A DNA stretch of 18,377 nt from Smithellaceae bacterium (GTDB lineage: Bacteria > Desulfobacterota > Syntrophia > Syntrophales > Smithellaceae), in NCBI GenBank assembly GCA_028701435.1, contig JAQVQT010000018.1, positions 1 to 18,377 on the forward strand, given 5' to 3'. Positions 15,710 to 18,377 of this stretch are shown here, piece after piece. Below the pieces are notes generated by a model, which ran no database searches, was not told the DNA's origin, and was given only the letters and a program-made list of their open reading frames with translations. The translations under genes were made by a program, and so were the position numbers. Within the stretch, counting starts at the first letter, position 1. The number at the start of each line of letters is the position of its first letter.

Positions 15710-15739
15710 GTAAGCAAAACACACGAAAGGAGACATTCG

Positions 15740-16606
15740 ATGACCCTGAAGACAAAAAAAATCACCGTACCCAGGGGAACCTTCAATGTCCGGGACCGCG
15801 AAAACACGGACGGACGGCCCGTCGTTCTGCTGCACGGGTGGCCGGAAAGCTCTTATTGTTGGGAGGGCGTGGCGGAATTTCTGGACCCGAATCTGCGCGT
15901 GATCGCTCCGGACTTACGGGGCCTGGGTGACAGCGAACGCACCCTGGACGTCAAAGCCTATCAGAAGGTGGAGCTGGCCAAAGATGTGATCGAAATCATC
16001 GACGCGCTGGGCATTCAGGACTTCTTCCTGGTTGGCCATGACTGGGGCGGCATCGTAGCCCAGGAACTGGCCTTTCTGATTCCCGACCGTGTCAAAAAAT
16101 TTGTGATTCTGAACATCCCCATCCTCACGAACGTCAAAGGCGCCGAGGAAGTGACCAAAGCCATGATCGCCATGAGATACCTTCCCTACTGGTATCAATA
16201 CTTTCAAATGATGCCGGGCTTGCCCGAGGCCATGATTCCTGGCAAGGAACGCGAGTGGGTCAGCTTTTTCTTCGGGAAAAAAGGCAGAGACGGCTCCATT
16301 CCCCGGGAGGCCATCGACGAATATGTCCGCTGCTACAGCATTGAAAATACGCCGGCCACCGCAGCCTCCTATTACCGCTCCATGGCCCTCGACGCTCCCC
16401 GCTGGGCCGGCCTGGCCGGCAAAAGATTTTCCATGCCTTCGCTCTATATTTACGGCAATGAAGACTCCGTCATTATTCCGGCTAACATCACCCATCTGGA
16501 AGACTGCTTTGATTCGATCCGGGTCGAGCAAATCAAAGCGGCCCATTTTCTTCAGGAGGAAAAACCCCGGGAAGTGGCCGAGCTGATGAACCGCTTTTTC
16601 AAATGA
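15740..16606 (+). CDS. Alpha/beta-fold hydrolase (epoxide hydrolase / dehalogenase-like)
   Basis: This 288-residue alpha/beta hydrolase has an aspartate nucleophile: D101 in VGHDWGG. The oxyanion-hole motif HGWPES follows the first core strand, and the likely acid is D242 in YGNEDSVIIP. The general base is H269 in AAHFLQEEKP. This Asp-Asp-His pattern and the HGxP motif are those of epoxide hydrolases and haloalkane or fluoroacetate dehalogenases, not of serine esterases. The cap domain (about 130-215) is rich in Tyr/Trp (LPYWYQYF). I cannot separate epoxide hydrolase from dehalogenase by eye. The ATG is set by AAAGGAG at 15726-15732; an upstream in-frame TTG falls inside operator C and is unlikely. 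It is the first gene of a probable plus-strand operon with the DUF1330-like gene 52 bp downstream. Confidence 0.9.
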   Translation: MTLKTKKITVPRGTFNVRDRENTDGRPVVLLHGWPESSYCWEGVAEFLDPNLRVIAPDLRGLGDSERTLDVKAYQKVELAKDVIEIIDALGIQDFFLVGHDWGGIVAQELAFLIPDRVKKFVILNIPILTNVKGAEEVTKAMIAMRYLPYWYQYFQMMPGLPEAMIPGKEREWVSFFFGKKGRDGSIPREAIDEYVRCYSIENTPATAASYYRSMALDAPRWAGLAGKRFSMPSLYIYGNEDSVIIPANITHLEDCFDSIRVEQIKAAHFLQEEKPREVAELMNRFFK

Positions 16607-16658
16607 TTCGCAAAACCGGGAAGGCGGGTAGTTCATTTTTTTGGAAGGAGAAAACATC

Positions 16659-17042
16659 ATGTCCGGCATCGAACCCAACAAAGATCAGTTTCGGGCCCTG
16701 GCCGACAGTCCCAACCAGGAGCCGTTTGTCATGCTCAATCTGCTGAAGTTTAAAAAGGAAGGCGGCCGGGAGGCCTACTTTCGCTACATTAGGGAATCCG
16801 GACCGTTCGTCGAGGCCGTCGGCGCCAAAGTGGTTTACTTCGGAAAACCGAAAGAACTGCTCCAGGGAAGCGAGGACTGGGATCTGCTGATGCTGGTCTC
16901 GTACCCGTCGCGCAAAGCGTTTCTGACCATGGCCAACAATCCCGAGTATCTGAAGGTGCATGAATTCCGGGCGGAAGGCGTGGAGCGGGCCGTGCTCTAC
17001 GCGACGGATCCGGTGAAATTCAAGGAAATCCTGTCGGCGTAG
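16659..17042 (+). CDS. DUF1330-like small ferredoxin-fold protein
   Basis: The 127-residue protein resembles DUF1330 and related dimeric alpha-beta barrel (NIPSNAP/EthD-like) proteins. FVMLNLLKFK leads into YFRYIRESGPFVEAVGAKVVYFG, then LLMLVSYPSRKAFLTMANNPEYLKV. That order (a beta strand ending in Lys-Phe, then a helix with Y..Y, then the GAK turn and the YPSR-F..M helix) is the family pattern. No catalytic function is established for the family, and no cofactor motif is visible. The ATG is set by AAGGAG at 16645-16650, eight bases upstream. It lies between the hydrolase and the second acyl-CoA ligase, all on the same strand, so a role in the same pathway is likely but unproven. Confidence 0.82.
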   Translation: MSGIEPNKDQFRALADSPNQEPFVMLNLLKFKKEGGREAYFRYIRESGPFVEAVGAKVVYFGKPKELLQGSEDWDLLMLVSYPSRKAFLTMANNPEYLKVHEFRAEGVERAVLYATDPVKFKEILSA

Positions 17043-17239
17043 CGGCAGGCTTTGCAACCCAAACCGTGCGGTTGGAAATTCGCCGCGTGAAGGGCCGGCT
17101 ATGCCGGGACGATGATCCGGATCTGCATATCCCCTTGTGAGCAAGGATCACGGGAGGAAGCGGAAAAATTGATGGGACATTTACGGATGCCCTGAATTTT
17201 CGCGGGCGCCGTACGCATATTACAGACAGAGGTGAAATT

Positions 17240-18377
17240 ATGACAAGAGAAGTAAGCGTGGATACCGTGTATGACCATCCGAACAATTTAGTCGATTTAT
17301 TCGAACAGAGCGTTGGCAAATATCCAAACAACCGGCTCTTCGGCACCAAGAACCCGGCCTCCGGGCAGTATGAATGGGTGACGTACAGGTCCGTGGCCGA
17401 CCGGGTGGATCGTCTGCGCGGCGCCTTGAAAAAGCTTGGGCTTTCCAAGGGCGATAAAGTGGGCGTGATTCTTCACAACTGTACGGAATGGTTTGTCTGC
17501 GAACAGGCGGTCCACGGCCTGGGAGGCGCGCTGGTTCCCATGTATCTGCAGGAACTGCCGAAAGTGATCGAGTACATCGTCCGCGATGCCGGCGTAAAAT
17601 TCCTTTTTGCCGCGCACGCCGGCGTCTATGAAAACGTCAAAGAGTTCAAAAACAGCATTCCGACGCTTCAAGAGATCTTCGTCGTTTTCGGCGAGGGAAA
17701 TAATTCGCTGAAGGCCCTTGAAGAGATGGGCGCCGGGAATCCCGCACCGTCCATCAAACCGCACTGGTCGGACCTGGCCAACATCGTTTATACCTCGGGA
17801 ACCACCGGCGATCCGAAGGGCGTGATGCTTTCCCACGGCAGTCTGACGCTGTGCGCCCGTTCCGGCGTGGACGGGTTTGGCCTGGATGAGACCATGCATG
17901 TGGTGGCCATTTTGCCCTGGGCGCACGTCTTCGGCCTGGCCGCCGATCTTCACGATTATATTTATTGCGGCGGCGGCATCGCCTTTGCCGAATCGGTGGA
18001 TAAACTCATTCAGAATTTCCAGGAAGTCCAACCCACCGGGCTTTCCGTTGTTCCCCGGATCGTCAACAAGGTGTATGACACGATCATGCAGGGCGTCGCG
18101 GCCGATCCGGTCAAAAAGCAGTTTTTCGACGCGGCGGTAGCGGAAGCGGTCAAGAACCGGGACCTTCCCGAAAAAACAAAAGAATTCAAAGATTACGACG
18201 CGCTGGTCTTTTCCCAGGTCCGCAAGGTCTTCGGCGGCAATTTGAAATTCTTTGTCACCGGCAGTGCGCTGATCAAACCGGAAATCGCGCTGTTTTTCAA
18301 GGATGTCGGACAGCCGACCTTTGACGGCTACGGACTCACCGAAACGGGACCCACGGTCAGCATGAACTCCCCCAAAT
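17240..18377 (+). CDS. Long-chain acyl-CoA ligase (AMP-forming), copy 2, 3' partial
   Basis: The frame opens at ATG 17240, with GAGGTG five bases upstream, and runs without a stop past the window edge, giving the first 379 residues. It begins MTREVSVDTVYDHPNNLVDL and contains the P-loop YTSGTTGDPKG (184-194), LPWAHVFGL and the adenylate motif YGLTETGP near the end of the visible part. It aligns almost without gaps to copy 1 at 4072-5907; the strings GVAADPVKKQFFDAA and NCTEWFVC are shared. The hinge and catalytic lysine lie outside the window. It follows the DUF1330-like gene by 197 bp, long enough for its own promoter, though no convincing hexamer pair or operator copy is visible there. It should activate a fatty or aromatic acid to its CoA thioester for this cluster. 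Confidence 0.92.
   Translation, partial: MTREVSVDTVYDHPNNLVDLFEQSVGKYPNNRLFGTKNPASGQYEWVTYRSVADRVDRLRGALKKLGLSKGDKVGVILHNCTEWFVCEQAVHGLGGALVPMYLQELPKVIEYIVRDAGVKFLFAAHAGVYENVKEFKNSIPTLQEIFVVFGEGNNSLKALEEMGAGNPAPSIKPHWSDLANIVYTSGTTGDPKGVMLSHGSLTLCARSGVDGFGLDETMHVVAILPWAHVFGLAADLHDYIYCGGGIAFAESVDKLIQNFQEVQPTGLSVVPRIVNKVYDTIMQGVAADPVKKQFFDAAVAEAVKNRDLPEKTKEFKDYDALVFSQVRKVFGGNLKFFVTGSALIKPEIALFFKDVGQPTFDGYGLTETGPTVSMNSPK

Larger units (their letters stand above)
15424..15739. other. 316-bp divergent regulatory region
   Basis: This gap between the nitronate-monooxygenase-like gene (-) and the hydrolase gene (+) contains no gene I can support. It holds, from left to right, operator B, a minus-strand TTGACA promoter candidate, a large plus-oriented hairpin, a perfect A/T palindrome, a plus-strand TTGACA promoter candidate and operator C. 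These are listed separately. Confidence 0.8.

Noticed and set aside
15704..15739. TTG start 12 codons upstream of the hydrolase ATG
   Set aside because: It lies within operator C and almost at the promoter -10, and has no ribosome site. The ATG at 15740 has AAAGGAG.
17043..17239. Possible regulatory RNA or operator before ligase copy 2
   Set aside because: I see only short hairpins such as CCTTG-TGAG-CAAGG and AACCG-TG-CGGTT, with no T run, no convincing promoter pair and no copy of the shared operator.

Overview
The window is 18.4 kb of chromosome-type bacterial DNA. It is dense with genes and G+C-rich, and I see no rRNA, tRNA, CRISPR array, transposase or phage gene. The gene content fits an anaerobic deltaproteobacterium (Desulfobacterota), perhaps a syntrophic or sulfate-reducing fatty-acid or aromatic degrader. 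The signs are several acyl-CoA-handling enzymes, an ADP-forming-type acyl-CoA synthetase alpha subunit, and an xseA-xseB-ispA-dxs operon. The lineage is an inference from gene content only.

Layout. Bases 1-1196 (+) hold the 3' part of an NDP-forming acyl-CoA synthetase alpha subunit. It converges with, and overlaps by 4 bp, an SLC13-type permease that carries two RCK_C-like domains (1193-2971, -). Next comes an unrecognised alpha/alpha-toroid protein (3171-4001, +), then a strong hairpin terminator, then a long-chain acyl-CoA ligase (4072-5907, -). Bases 6075-10555 (-) are a housekeeping operon transcribed xseA > xseB > ispA > dxs, covering exonuclease VII and isoprenoid precursor synthesis. 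Divergent from it is a dihydrolipoamide-dehydrogenase-like flavoprotein with a small cupin protein (10728-12454, +).

Bases 12520-18377 look like a regulated acyl-CoA or xenobiotic catabolism region. It holds a 3-hydroxyacyl-CoA dehydrogenase (-), a TetR regulator (+), a nitronate monooxygenase/FabK-like flavoprotein (-), an alpha/beta hydrolase with an Asp nucleophile (+), a DUF1330-like protein (+), and a second acyl-CoA ligase (+, cut by the window edge) that is closely similar to the one at 4072-5907.

The most interesting signal is non-coding. Three near-identical palindromes with consensus TACAAC(G/C)AACGnT...GTTGTA lie in the promoter regions of the dehydrogenase/tetR pair, the nitronate monooxygenase and the hydrolase. 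Each has a perfect TTGACA hexamer 26-30 bp upstream, measured start to start. A weaker version lies downstream of a TTGACA upstream of the 4072-5907 ligase. I infer that these are operators of the local TetR protein, which would define a small acyl-CoA-linked regulon. Other unexplained structures are two terminator-like hairpins placed inside divergent intergenic regions, the toroid protein, and the altered active-site motif of the nitronate monooxygenase-like protein.
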